Of a DNA stretch of 64,000 nt, positions 33,618-42,040 are shown one piece after another (position 1 is the stretch's first letter; the number at the start of each line of letters is the position of its first letter). The notes beneath the pieces were generated by a model. That model saw only the letters and a list, made by a program, of their open reading frames with translations, was not told the DNA's origin and made no database searches. The position numbers and the translations under genes were made by a program. The DNA is from Microbispora hainanensis (lineage in GTDB: Bacteria > Actinomycetota > Actinomycetes > Streptosporangiales > Streptosporangiaceae). The stretch covers positions 5,456,001-5,520,000 of the forward strand of contig NZ_CP108086.1 of assembly GCF_036186745.1 (NCBI RefSeq), read 5' to 3'.

Positions 33618-35425
33618 GAGAACCTCCAGGGGGTCGGCACGATGAGAGCCCCGTGCGCGTCACGGGTGAGGGCCGCGGCGAAGCGCGGATCGCCGGTCAT
33701 GGCGTCGAGCGCGGCTGTCACCGCCGTGACGCGAACGCCCTCGGCTCGAAGGAAGCGGACCGCCTCCGCCGTGGTGATCTCGCCCTGGTCGCTCAGCCGG
33801 CCGCGGGGACCGGTGAGCTCCTGCGCCCGGGTGACGTCGTCGTCGGCGACGGCGACCCAGCCGTCGGCGGTGCGCAGGGGCCGCCGGAATCTCTCCGGGG
33901 CTCGGGGCTGTTCACCTCGGGCGGCCCGGAGTAGCGCGGGCCCGGTGAGCATCTCCGCCGCGCCCAGCAGCGAGGAGTCCACCCGTACGCCCCGCCGCTC
34001 CCGTTCGCGCAGCAGGAGCCCGGCCAGCACGGCCTCGGCCCCGATGAGGCCGCCGAAGACGTCGAGCAGCGTCATCAGCGACGGGGCCGGGGCCTCGCCC
34101 GACGGCCGCACGGCCTCGGCGAGGCCCGAGCGTGCCTGGACCATGAAATCGGTGCCCAGCGGCGCGTCGGGCAGCCGTCCCGCCCAGCCGCTCGTGTACG
34201 CGTACACGAGCCGGGGGTTGACGGCCGACAGATCGCCGTCGTCGAGGCCGAGGCGCTCGGCGGTGCCGGGAGCCCAGTTGTGCAGAAATACGTCGGCGCC
34301 CGCGACGAGGTCGAGCAGTTCGGCACGCCCCGCCGCCGACTTGATGTCGATCTCGACGGCCCCCTTGCCCCGGTTGAGCGCCAGCCAGCGCGCCGACAGT
34401 CCGCCGCAGGTCGGCGGCATGCCCCTGAGCGGGTCGCCACCGGGCGGCTCGATCCTGATGACATCGGCTCCGAGCATGCGCAGAACGCAGGTCGCCAACG
34501 GGGCCTGGATGCGCCGGCCGGCCTCCACGACCGTGAATCCGGCGAGCGGCCGGGCGATGTCGGCGGAGGCCGGCCTGCCGGCCGCACCCGCCGTGGCGCC
34601 CGGTCCCAGAAGGGACAGCAGCCAGGGCGCGTCCGCGCGCGAATCGGTCAGGCGGTCGACGAGCCGGGTGAGCACGCACAGCGACACGCCTGACCGATCC
34701 GCGGCGGCCCGTACGTTATCCCAGGTGTGCGCCCGCGCCCGCGCGTGCAACTCGGGCGGCAGAGGACAGCACGCGGTGGCGTACCGGAACTGGAAGGACC
34801 GCCAGGCAGAGCCCGCGAGGCGCTCGGTCGTCCCGAGGCGCTGCCAGAACGTCACCCACACCCGTGAGTCCAGCGTCTCGACCTCGAAGACGACGCCGTC
34901 AGAGGTGGTGAACGGCGGACCGCCCGGGGCGAGCGGCACCGCCTCGTCCTCCTCGGCCGCCGCGCAGGCCAGATACTGGGCCACGGCGAGCAGCCCGGCG
35001 AGGTCCACGGCGGTGCGCACGCTCTGGACGGCCAGGCCGCGATACCGGCCGATCAGGCCCGCCAGCAGCCCTTGCGACGCCAGGACTCCGGCGGCCATGG
35101 ACAAGTAGTCGACCGCGAGCCCGCGGGGTGTGCCGTCCCGGCGGCCGTGCACGTGCGCCACCCCGGTGGCGGCCTGCGCGGTGGCCTCGTCGGTCACCTC
35201 CTCCGCCGGCGTGACGCCGGCCCAGGCGATCTCCGCGCTGAGGCTTCCGTCCACGCCGGTGAGCGTCACGACCCCATCGCTCCCGGTCGGTGTTCCTTCG
35301 AGGTCATGTGCTCCCAGAAGGCGGAGCTGGCGCGCGATCGTCGAGGTGAGCGAGGGCGGGCCGCCCGTACGCACCACGGCGTCGGTGAGCGGGAGGGCCG
35401 ATCGAATCGTCTCGGGATGTGCCAT
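33614..35425 (-). CDS. CaiB/BaiF-type (class III) CoA-transferase, extended
   Basis: 603 aa from ATG 35425 behind GGAGAG. The C-terminal ~350 residues are a class III CoA-transferase: GFTVVEAGRRIQAPLATCVL, ADVIRIEPPGGDPLRG, LNRGKGAVEIDIKSAAGR, and GTDFMVQARSGL with the usual Gly-Thr-Asp motif. The N-terminal ~250 residues look like a second, degenerate CaiB half (GLLAGLIGRYRGLAVQSVRT then AVDLAGLLA). Normal family length is about 400, so this is a duplication or fusion. It would move CoA between acids in the same pathway as the ligase. Confidence 0.82.
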   Translation of the reverse strand: MAHPETIRSALPLTDAVVRTGGPPSLTSTIARQLRLLGAHDLEGTPTGSDGVVTLTGVDGSLSAEIAWAGVTPAEEVTDEATAQAATGVAHVHGRRDGTPRGLAVDYLSMAAGVLASQGLLAGLIGRYRGLAVQSVRTAVDLAGLLAVAQYLACAAAEEDEAVPLAPGGPPFTTSDGVVFEVETLDSRVWVTFWQRLGTTERLAGSAWRSFQFRYATACCPLPPELHARARAHTWDNVRAAADRSGVSLCVLTRLVDRLTDSRADAPWLLSLLGPGATAGAAGRPASADIARPLAGFTVVEAGRRIQAPLATCVLRMLGADVIRIEPPGGDPLRGMPPTCGGLSARWLALNRGKGAVEIDIKSAAGRAELLDLVAGADVFLHNWAPGTAERLGLDDGDLSAVNPRLVYAYTSGWAGRLPDAPLGTDFMVQARSGLAEAVRPSGEAPAPSLMTLLDVFGGLIGAEAVLAGLLLRERERRGVRVDSSLLGAAEMLTGPALLRAARGEQPRAPERFRRPLRTADGWVAVADDDVTRAQELTGPRGRLSDQGEITTAEAVRFLRAEGVRVTAVTAALDAMTGDPRFAAALTRDAHGALIVPTPWRFS

Positions 35426-35562
35426 GACTCTCCTTCCCCGCGGTGAGGCCCCGCGAGCCGTGCATGCCGCGTGTGGAACTCGTCGGCGTCTTTCGGCGAC
35501 GTGTCCCGTGGAGGAGTCGTACGGATATTTCGCCGAGTTCCCGGAATGTCTGGAAGGTTGCA

Positions 35563-36864
35563 ATGTCGGACTTTGAATGGGGCGAACCGGCCTGCCCGCC
35601 GCATGTCCGCCCACTGCGCGAGCGAGTGAGCGCGTTCGTCCGCGATCGGATCGTCCCGCACGAGGACACGTTCGACGCCGGTGGCAGGCGCGCTCGGGAA
35701 CTGACCGAGCGGCTCACCCGGCAGGCTCGGACCGAGGGCCTGTGGGGGCTGGCGCTCCCGCGCGACCTGGGCGGGGCAGGACTGTCCCTGCTGGAGTACG
35801 CGCACGTCGCCGAGGCGGAGGGCGCCAGCGACCACGGCCCCGCCGTGCTCGGTGGATCGGCGCTGCTCGACCTGGTGACCCTGGCCGGGCACGACGCGTA
35901 CCGCGAGCAGGTCGCCGATGGGCGGTTGTCGCTGTGCAACGCGATGACCGAGCCGGGCACCCCCGGATCCGACCCGGCCCTCACCACGACACGCGCGACT
36001 CGGGAGCCCGACGGCTCCTGGACGTTACGCGGCAGCAAGTGGTTCGTCAGCGGCGTTGCCGCTGCCAGCCTCGCCGCCGTGCTCGCCCGTACGGCCGGCG
36101 CGCCGCCCGGCAAGAACGGACTGTCGGTGCTGCTCGTCCCCACGTCCTCGCCGGGATTCCGGGTGGTGCGCGAGTTGCCCGTCCTCGGTGCGGGTGGTCA
36201 GTGGGAGATCGCCCTGGACGGCGTGCGCGTGCCGGCCGACCACCTCGTCGGTGAGGAGGGCGAGGGCCTGCGCGTGGTGGCGCGGCGCGTACGGCTCGGC
36301 CGTCTGCTTCGGTGCCTACGCTGGCTGGGCCAGGCCGAACGCGCCTTCACCCTCATGTGTGGGCGAGCCTGTGACCGGCGGACCTCCACGGGACGGCTGG
36401 CCGATCACCAGCTCGTCCAGAAGCTCGTCTTCGACGCGCTGCTCGCCATCAGGACGACCCGGCCGCTCGTCTTCGAGGCCGTCGCCCGTCTGGATGCGGG
36501 GCTGGACGCGAGAACAGAGACGGGCCTGGCGAAGGTCGCGGCCGCCCGCATGTTGCGGCAGGTGACCGACGCGGCCATCCAGGTCCACGGTGCGGAAGGA
36601 CTGGGTCCCGACACCGCGCTGCCCCGGCTGTTCCGCACCGGCCGGACGGCCGGCATCCTCGACGGGCCCGATGAGCTGCACATCACGGCGACGGCCCGAC
36701 GGGTGCTCCGCGAAAGCCCCGGAAGGTGCGGCGGGTCAGCGGAAGCGGCGCGGCCGGAGGCTGTCGCCAATGAGCGTCAGGCCGGAGGCGTCGACAACGG
36801 CGTCAGTACCGGTGCCCATCGCGAATGCGCGGAACCGCCTGAACCGGCGCGGCGGCGTCGTTGA
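35563..36864 (+). CDS. Acyl-CoA dehydrogenase family protein
   Basis: 433 aa from ATG 35563 with GGAAGG upstream; the frame is open to 35443 without similarity. The family layout is visible: N-terminal helices, LCNAMTEPGTPGSDPALTTT (FAD/substrate strand), GSKWFVSGVAAASLAAVLAR, and the C-terminal helical domain with QVHGAEGLGPDTALPRLFR. FAD-dependent alpha,beta-desaturation of acyl-CoA is expected. The last ~35 residues look unstructured. Divergent from the CoA-transferase/ligase operon, so the three enzymes plausibly form one degradation route. Confidence 0.88.
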   Translation: MSDFEWGEPACPPHVRPLRERVSAFVRDRIVPHEDTFDAGGRRARELTERLTRQARTEGLWGLALPRDLGGAGLSLLEYAHVAEAEGASDHGPAVLGGSALLDLVTLAGHDAYREQVADGRLSLCNAMTEPGTPGSDPALTTTRATREPDGSWTLRGSKWFVSGVAAASLAAVLARTAGAPPGKNGLSVLLVPTSSPGFRVVRELPVLGAGGQWEIALDGVRVPADHLVGEEGEGLRVVARRVRLGRLLRCLRWLGQAERAFTLMCGRACDRRTSTGRLADHQLVQKLVFDALLAIRTTRPLVFEAVARLDAGLDARTETGLAKVAAARMLRQVTDAAIQVHGAEGLGPDTALPRLFRTGRTAGILDGPDELHITATARRVLRESPGRCGGSAEAARPEAVANERQAGGVDNGVSTGAHRECAEPPEPARRRR

Positions 36865-36866
36865 CA

Positions 36867-36917
36867 CCGGCCCCGGCCGTGGCGTCCGTCTTCTCGCTGG
36901 GGAACGGCCGGGGTTGG
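36867..36917. terminator. Bidirectional terminator between convergent genes
   Basis: CCGGCCCCGGCCGT (36867-36880) pairs with ACGGCCGGGGTTGG (36904-36917), two G-U pairs, 23-nt loop, between two convergent stops. Confidence 0.5.
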
Positions 36918-36927
36918 CACGCGTCTC

Positions 36928-37644
36928 TTACTTGGTCGCGTTCTCCAGCGTGCCGCGCAGGCCGCTGGAGGTGAGGACCTGGTCGTCGGGCAGCTTCCTG
37001 CCGTCGAGCAGGACCGTGGGAGTGCCCTGGACACCGGAGGAGAAGGCCGCCTGGGTGTACTGCTGGACTTGGGCGGCATGCCTCTGGGATTCCATGCAGG
37101 ACAGCACGGCCGAGTCGGTGATTCCGGCGTCGTCGGCGAACTTCTTCAAGTCGTCGACCGTGAGGGCGACCCGCTCGTCCGGCTGTTTGGCGAACAGTTC
37201 GTCGTGGAAGGCCGTCCAGGAGTCGCCGGGTACGCACCGCGCGGCGGCGGCGGCCCGCAGGGACCCCTGCGGATTGACGAAGGCGATCGGATGGTAGACG
37301 ACCTTGATCTTGCCTTCCGCGGCGAACTGCTTGATCTGTGCGCCGTTGATGTGCTCGAACTCCTTACAGATCGGGCACTGGAAGTCCTCGTAGATGTCCA
37401 GCACCGGCTTCGTCGTCCCGGATCGGGCCATGACGACCGTCCCGTCCTCCTGAACGCTGACGGGGGCGAGGTCGCCGGCGTACGACGTGGGTTTCGTGCG
37501 GTTCATCTGCACGAGGATGGTGGCCACGGCGGCGACGAGCACCACCAGGCAGACGGACACGAGCACCAGTCTCCGGCGTCGCTTCTCCCTCTGCGCCTGC
37601 CGGATCCGCTCCTGACGCAGCCGCTCGCGCTTCGATGTGCTCAT
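36928..37644 (-). CDS. Membrane-anchored DsbA-like thioredoxin-fold protein
   Basis: 238 aa. A basic cytoplasmic N-terminus, one helix (about residues 26-46), then an exported Thioredoxin_4/DsbA domain with catalytic C-P-I-C in YEDFQCPICKEFE (about residues 88-100), a second Cys pair (AARCVPG, VLSCMES) and the cis-Pro loop GVQGTPTVLLDG. Such proteins oxidise or isomerise thiols outside the membrane. Lying 40 bases downstream of a SCO-PCu(A)C-DyP set, it may keep copper-protein cysteines in the right redox state; that is inference. Confidence 0.87.
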   Translation of the reverse strand: MSTSKRERLRQERIRQAQREKRRRRLVLVSVCLVVLVAAVATILVQMNRTKPTSYAGDLAPVSVQEDGTVVMARSGTTKPVLDIYEDFQCPICKEFEHINGAQIKQFAAEGKIKVVYHPIAFVNPQGSLRAAAAARCVPGDSWTAFHDELFAKQPDERVALTVDDLKKFADDAGITDSAVLSCMESQRHAAQVQQYTQAAFSSGVQGTPTVLLDGRKLPDDQVLTSSGLRGTLENATK

Positions 37645-37684
37645 GCATCTCTCCTGATCTTCGAGATTCGGTCGTGCGGCGCGG

Positions 37685-38905
37685 TCACAGAGCCTCCAGC
37701 AGGCTCTGGCCGAGGTAGCCGTGGGAACTCGTCCCGGGTGGGACGGCGAACAGCGCGCTGGTCTCGTGCACGATGAACCGGCTGAGTTCGTCGGCCAGCG
37801 CCAGGCGCTGCTGGATCCGGGTGAATCCGTCCCTGGGGTCGCGCTGGAAGGCGAGGAACAGCAGCCCGGCGTCCGGCGCGCCGTCGGGCCGTAAGCCGTC
37901 GAAATAGGAGAACCCCTTCCGGAGGATCGTCGCCCCGCCGTTCGACGCGGGGGCGGCCTGCCGCACGTGGGCGCCGGGGCCGATGGCCAGCCCGCCGCCG
38001 GGGATCTGCTTGCCGAGGTCGAACGGGGTGAACTCGGTGCCGCCGGACAGCGGGGCCCCGGTGTCCTTGCGCCGCCCGACGATCTGCTCCTGCCGTTCGC
38101 GTGACAGGGTGTCCCACGCGTCGAGCAGCATCCGGATGCGCCGGAACACCAGATAGCTGCCTCCGCGCATCCACCCCGGATCGGTGGCGAAGATGTGCGT
38201 GTCGAACCCCGGCTCGCCCACTTTCGGGTTGCCCGTTCCGTCGAGCTGGCCCATGAGGTTGCGGGGGGTGGCTCCCTTGGCCACGGTGACTCCGTCGACC
38301 GCGTTGAAACCGCTCATCTGCCATCGCACGGCCGCCGTTCCGCGTGCCGTACGGCTCAGCGCCCGCAGGGCGTGGGCGACGACGACCGCGTCGTCGGCGG
38401 TCAGCAGCACGCCGATGTCGCCGTCGCCGCGCCCCGGGTCCAACTGGTCGCGAGGGAAGGGCGGGATCGCGGCGAGTTCGGCGGGAACGGCCATCGTCAA
38501 CTTGCGCAACAGCGAGGCGCCGAAACCCACGGTGATCGTCAGAGAGGACGGCCCGTGACCCAGCGCCATGGCGTCGTCTCCCGGCACGGGCTCGCCCGCC
38601 GTCAGCAGCCGGGCGTCACGTGTCCATGTGCGCAGCAGAGCTTCCAACTGGCGGGCCGTGACGCCGGGGGCCAGGTCGAAGGCGGCGAACCACCCGTGTG
38701 CGGCGGCCGGGGCCAGGACGCCGGCCTGGTGGGCGCCGTCGAACGGAATGCGCCGTCCGCCCACCTCCTCGGCACGCTCCCCTCGCAAGACCGAGGCCGC
38801 GGCGTCGCCGCCCACCGCTCCCGCGACGGCCGCGACGCCGGCCGCCGAGGTCGCCGCCAGCACGCCGCGCCGGGTGAACCGGCGCGGTGCGCCCGCGGCG
38901 CTCAT
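37685..38905 (-). CDS. Dyp-type heme peroxidase, Tat-exported (copy 2)
   Basis: 406 aa from ATG 38905 overlapping the chaperone stop (ATGA). Tat signal RRFTRRGVLAATSAAG. GxxDG motif in LMGQLDGTGNP, GGSYLVFRRIRM, and the end AGLLFLAFQRDPRDGFTRIQ typical of DyPs. Its sequence differs considerably from the copy at 18435-19697, so the two modules are not a recent duplication. Confidence 0.9.
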   Translation of the reverse strand: MSAAGAPRRFTRRGVLAATSAAGVAAVAGAVGGDAAASVLRGERAEEVGGRRIPFDGAHQAGVLAPAAAHGWFAAFDLAPGVTARQLEALLRTWTRDARLLTAGEPVPGDDAMALGHGPSSLTITVGFGASLLRKLTMAVPAELAAIPPFPRDQLDPGRGDGDIGVLLTADDAVVVAHALRALSRTARGTAAVRWQMSGFNAVDGVTVAKGATPRNLMGQLDGTGNPKVGEPGFDTHIFATDPGWMRGGSYLVFRRIRMLLDAWDTLSRERQEQIVGRRKDTGAPLSGGTEFTPFDLGKQIPGGGLAIGPGAHVRQAAPASNGGATILRKGFSYFDGLRPDGAPDAGLLFLAFQRDPRDGFTRIQQRLALADELSRFIVHETSALFAVPPGTSSHGYLGQSLLEAL

Positions 38906-39390
38906 GGATTCGGAGCCGGGGGACGGTAGCCCACCGGCATAACGGGAGCGGTCACCGTGATCTGGCCGAGCTTGGCGAAGCTCAGCATGAGTGTCACGTG
39001 GTCGCCCTGCTTCAGAGCCCGCGCCGGCGACTCGATCATGATGTGGTAGCGGCCGGGGCTGAAAGCGACGGTGCCGTGTGCGGGTACGGTCACCGAGTGG
39101 AGCATCGTCATGGTGGTGCCGGTGTTCTCGTGCATCATCGACATGTCGGAGACGTCGGTGTGGACGCCGGTGAGCACGGCGGGGACGTTGCCGGAGTTGG
39201 TGACGGTGAAGTAGGCGGCGGCCACGTCCGGGGAGGCCGGTTGCGGAACGTACGCCCCTGTCACGCGCAGATCGGAAATCTTCATAGGCCCGGCGTGGCC
39301 GGTCGACACCCAGGCGATCGCGGCCACGACGGCGGCCACGACGATACCCGCGACGATCAGAGGCGTGCGGGTTCTCGCGAGAGCGGTCAT
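38902..39390 (-). CDS. PCu(A)C-type copper chaperone, membrane-anchored (copy 2)
   Basis: 162 aa from ATG 39390 overlapping the SCO stop (ATGA). One N-terminal helix (about residues 11-29) serves as uncleaved anchor or signal. The Cu(I) ligands are present: Met-rich MSMMHENTGTTMTMLHSVTV and GRYHIMIES. Extracytoplasmic copper delivery, probably with the SCO protein encoded just upstream, as in the Sco/ECuC pairs of streptomycetes. Confidence 0.88.
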   Translation of the reverse strand: MTALARTRTPLIVAGIVVAAVVAAIAWVSTGHAGPMKISDLRVTGAYVPQPASPDVAAAYFTVTNSGNVPAVLTGVHTDVSDMSMMHENTGTTMTMLHSVTVPAHGTVAFSPGRYHIMIESPARALKQGDHVTLMLSFAKLGQITVTAPVMPVGYRPPAPNP

Positions 39391-40115
39391 GACGCCGCTC
39401 CTTGGCCGCCGGCACCCGGTGTGGAGCTTCCCAGCGTGACTCGCCCGAGCAGCTTGCGCAGGTCGGCCACGTAATCGGCGGACGATGTGCCCGAGCTGAA
39501 GATCAGGCGGCCTCGGTGGGTGCCGTCGAAGGCGATGATCTGGGCGCCGTGCGTCACCTCGTATGTGCCCTTCTTGGTCGCCGGCGGCTCCAGCGCGATC
39601 CCCACCGACTTGGCCGCGGACCGGATCGTCGCGTAGTCGCCGGTGAGCCCGACGAAGGAGGAATCGAAGGACGCGAGCCACGACTTGACGACCCCTGGGG
39701 TGTCCCGGTCGGGGTCGGTGGTGATGAAGACGACGGAGATCTTGTCGCGCTCGGGTCCGGTCAGATCTCTCAGGGCTGCGGCGAGGTCGGCCAGGGTGGT
39801 CGGGCAGATGTCCGGGCAGTGGGTGTAGCCGAAGTACACGAGCGTGAGCCGGCCCGCTGTGTCTCGCCGCAGGTCGAACGGCTTGCCGGAGGTGTCGGTC
39901 AGCGTCACGTCGGGCTCGGGAAGCGGCTGCTCCAGCCAGGTTCCGTGGAACTCGCGCGCGGGGCCGAGCAACCGTACGGGCGCTGCGGCGGTGTCCGCCG
40001 ATCCCGCGCAGCCGGCGAGCACTCCGGTCAGGAGCAGCAGGGCGAGCCCGGCCGCCGATCGTCGCACAGCGGACCTTCGCCGGGGCGCCGCCGAAGTAAT
40101 TGGTGGATGGGTCAA
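39387..40115 (-). CDS. SCO1/SenC-type copper-binding thioredoxin-fold lipoprotein
   Basis: 242 aa. Lipoprotein signal with lipobox LAGC (Cys about residue 36). The C-x-x-x-C copper/redox motif is THCPDICPTT (about residues 98-107), and the distal ligand His is in YEVTHGAQI. It helps assemble the CuA site of cytochrome oxidase and related copper centres. First of the translationally coupled SCO, PCu(A)C, DyP series. Confidence 0.92.
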   Translation of the reverse strand: MTHPPITSAAPRRRSAVRRSAAGLALLLLTGVLAGCAGSADTAAAPVRLLGPAREFHGTWLEQPLPEPDVTLTDTSGKPFDLRRDTAGRLTLVYFGYTHCPDICPTTLADLAAALRDLTGPERDKISVVFITTDPDRDTPGVVKSWLASFDSSFVGLTGDYATIRSAAKSVGIALEPPATKKGTYEVTHGAQIIAFDGTHRGRLIFSSGTSSADYVADLRKLLGRVTLGSSTPGAGGQGAAS

Positions 40116-40253
40116 GGTCGTTCCTCGTTCTCGGGCAGGCTGACGGCACGCCTGACCAGGACGATGCCGAGGACGACCACAGGCGGCCCGGGGCCGTGGA
40201 CGGCCCGGTGCTTCAGACGACGCGGTGCCTTGCCCGGACGAGATCCGGCGCGG

Positions 40254-40907
40254 TCAGGCGGGATGAAGGGAGATACGCCGTCGCCTCGGGGGCCCCCGAC
40301 GGACCACGGTGTGCCGGAGCGCGGTCGTGGCCGAAAGATCGTCTTCGTCGTGCGACACGGGCGCCGCGCCCGGGTGGGTGGGGATCGCCACAGGCCCGAT
40401 AAGAGCGAGAACGCGGCAGAGGTGGGCTGAGACGGCGAACGCCAGCGAACGCAGGGCCCGCCAGAGCGCGCGTTCACCCACCGACAGCCAGAAGGCGACC
40501 AACGCGCCCGCCACCGCGTGCGCGGCGAACATCGCCGGGACAGACATCCCGTGATGTGCGGGGATCGCGCCGTGCGCGAGGGCCACCGAGGCCGTGTGCC
40601 CCGGCATCATGGTGTGTGCGCCGACGCTGTAGGTTCCGTCCGCCGGGGTCGTCCAGGTGAACCACGCGTGTAGGTAGAGCTGGACCGCCTCCACCGCCGC
40701 CAGAAGCCAGCGGGTCGACCGCTCGTGACCGGCCAGCCGGTAGCCGATCATCGTGACCAGGCCTAATGCCATGCCTACCGACCATGCCGGCACCGGCCGC
40801 GGGGCCATCAGATCATGACCTACCTGGGACAGGCCAACGCACACCAGGGCGAAAACCCCGGCACGCATCAGCCGAAACCATCCAGGCGGGCGCCGCACGA
40901 CCTCCAC
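40254..40907 (-). CDS. Small integral membrane protein, RRGPP-tail family (copy D)
   Basis: 217 aa, the longest copy. Four helices. Helix 1 ends SQVGHDLM, helix 3 has EAVQLYLHAWF, and the following extracytoplasmic loop is His/Met-rich (GAHTMMPGHTASVALAHGAI then PAHHGMSVPAMF). Helix 4 has AFWLSVGERALWRAL, and the C-terminus has LRHTVVRRGPPRRRR. It lies directly upstream of the SCO operon on the same strand and behind a 23-bp palindrome. Confidence 0.77.
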   Translation of the reverse strand: MEVVRRPPGWFRLMRAGVFALVCVGLSQVGHDLMAPRPVPAWSVGMALGLVTMIGYRLAGHERSTRWLLAAVEAVQLYLHAWFTWTTPADGTYSVGAHTMMPGHTASVALAHGAIPAHHGMSVPAMFAAHAVAGALVAFWLSVGERALWRALRSLAFAVSAHLCRVLALIGPVAIPTHPGAAPVSHDEDDLSATTALRHTVVRRGPPRRRRISLHPA

Positions 40908-40909
40908 CT

Positions 40910-40932
40910 CTGCTCTACGCCGCGTAGAGCAG
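40910..40932 (-). promoter_or_regulatory. Perfect palindrome in the divergent copper promoter
   Basis: Arms CTGCTCTACGC (40910-40920) and GCGTAGAGCAG (40922-40932) around a single C, immediately in front of the start of copy D and ~170 bases ahead of the divergent copC operon. It looks like a dimeric repressor operator (the CTACG/CGTAG core recalls BlaI/CopY-type sites); the cognate regulator is not in the window. Confidence 0.5.
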
Positions 40933-41103
40933 CAGTCTACAGGCGGACCCGCGCGGCAGCGCTAACGGCAACATATCTACTTCTGTTGTCAGCGATCCAA
41001 GTTGTGTTCTTTTGTGGTGAAAGTCGGTAATCTCGTCGCTGTCGGTCTTATCGGTCCGAGCCGAATCTCCCTATTCAGGGGCCGTATTTCGTGGAGAGCA
41101 GAA

Positions 41104-42009
41104 GTGACCATGGCGCGCTGGTTGGGCCGGTTGCTTCTGCTGATCATCGTCGGTGTGCTGGCGATGGCCGCCTTGGCGGCGCCTGCTTCCGCCCACGGCC
41201 AGCTCGCGATGTCGACACCGGTCAAGGACAGTACGGTGCGCGAGCCGATGGAGTCCCTCGCGCTCTACTTCACCGAGGCGCCCGCTCCGAACGCGTACTT
41301 CGCGGTCACCGCTCCCAGCGGTGCCCGGGTCGACCGGCCCTGGACGCACGGTGGACCCAAGCGCCTCGACAAGCCGGTCCAGGAGTATCACCTGGTGAAC
41401 GGCTTCTGGGAACCGAGCGTGTACAACACCGGATACCCGGCGCAGATCCCGGTCGCCTACTGGCCGGAGCGGGGCGAGTACGTCGTCCGGTATCTGTCGA
41501 TCGCCTCGGACGGGGAGCCGGTGCAGGGTGAGCTGCGGTTCACCTACAAGGGCCCGACCTCGGGACCGCCGAAGGGCTGGCAGGCCCCGGACGACGAGCC
41601 CGACCCCAGCCTGCTCGCCTCGGCCGAGCCAGGAAGCGGCGCCCAGCCCCCGGCGCCGCAGAGTGGGGGCAGCCCGGCGGCGATGGGCCCCGCGGCGCCA
41701 CAGGCTGGCGCCGGCGCGGCCGCGGTTCCCGAAACCGGTGGCAGTCAGGGCGCCGTGCCCGAAACCGGCACGGCCGGCACCGCCGCGAGGGCAGCGCAGC
41801 CGGGCGACTCCGGCAGCGGGTTGTCGGTATGGCTGGTGCCCGCGGTCCTGGTCGTCGGAGCGGGCGTCCTGGTGGTGCGGGCAGCGCGGAGACCTGCGCC
41901 CGTCACCCCGGCGCCCGGGCGGCCTTCCGGCCGCCCACAGGCGAAGAAACCCGCACGCGCGGCGTCGTCGCGCACCCCAGAGCGTTCCAAATCCACCAGG
42001 CGACGCTGA
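41104..42009 (+). CDS. copC: CopC-domain protein with long linker and membrane anchor
   Basis: 301 aa from GTG 41104, six bases after GGAGAG (ATG 41110 is the alternative). Signal peptide ends ASAHGQ, so the mature protein begins with His. The CopC fold is present, but the usual Asp-x-His pair reads SDGEPVQGELRF, with Glu replacing His. A Pro/Ala/Gly linker with two VPETG-type repeats leads to the C-terminal helix (LSVWLVPAVLVVGAGVLVV) and a basic tail. First gene of a three-gene unit with a cupredoxin-like lipoprotein and a large membrane protein. Confidence 0.87.
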   Translation: MTMARWLGRLLLLIIVGVLAMAALAAPASAHGQLAMSTPVKDSTVREPMESLALYFTEAPAPNAYFAVTAPSGARVDRPWTHGGPKRLDKPVQEYHLVNGFWEPSVYNTGYPAQIPVAYWPERGEYVVRYLSIASDGEPVQGELRFTYKGPTSGPPKGWQAPDDEPDPSLLASAEPGSGAQPPAPQSGGSPAAMGPAAPQAGAGAAAVPETGGSQGAVPETGTAGTAARAAQPGDSGSGLSVWLVPAVLVVGAGVLVVRAARRPAPVTPAPGRPSGRPQAKKPARAASSRTPERSKSTRRR

Positions 42010-42040
42010 CGCGCCACCACCCCTTCAGGAGAACCCCCCC

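Noticed and set aside
41680..41790. Possible sortase signal (VPETG repeats) in the third CopC protein
   Set aside because: The VPETG-like units lie in the linker well before the membrane helix and are repeated; the arrangement does not match a cell-wall sorting signal.
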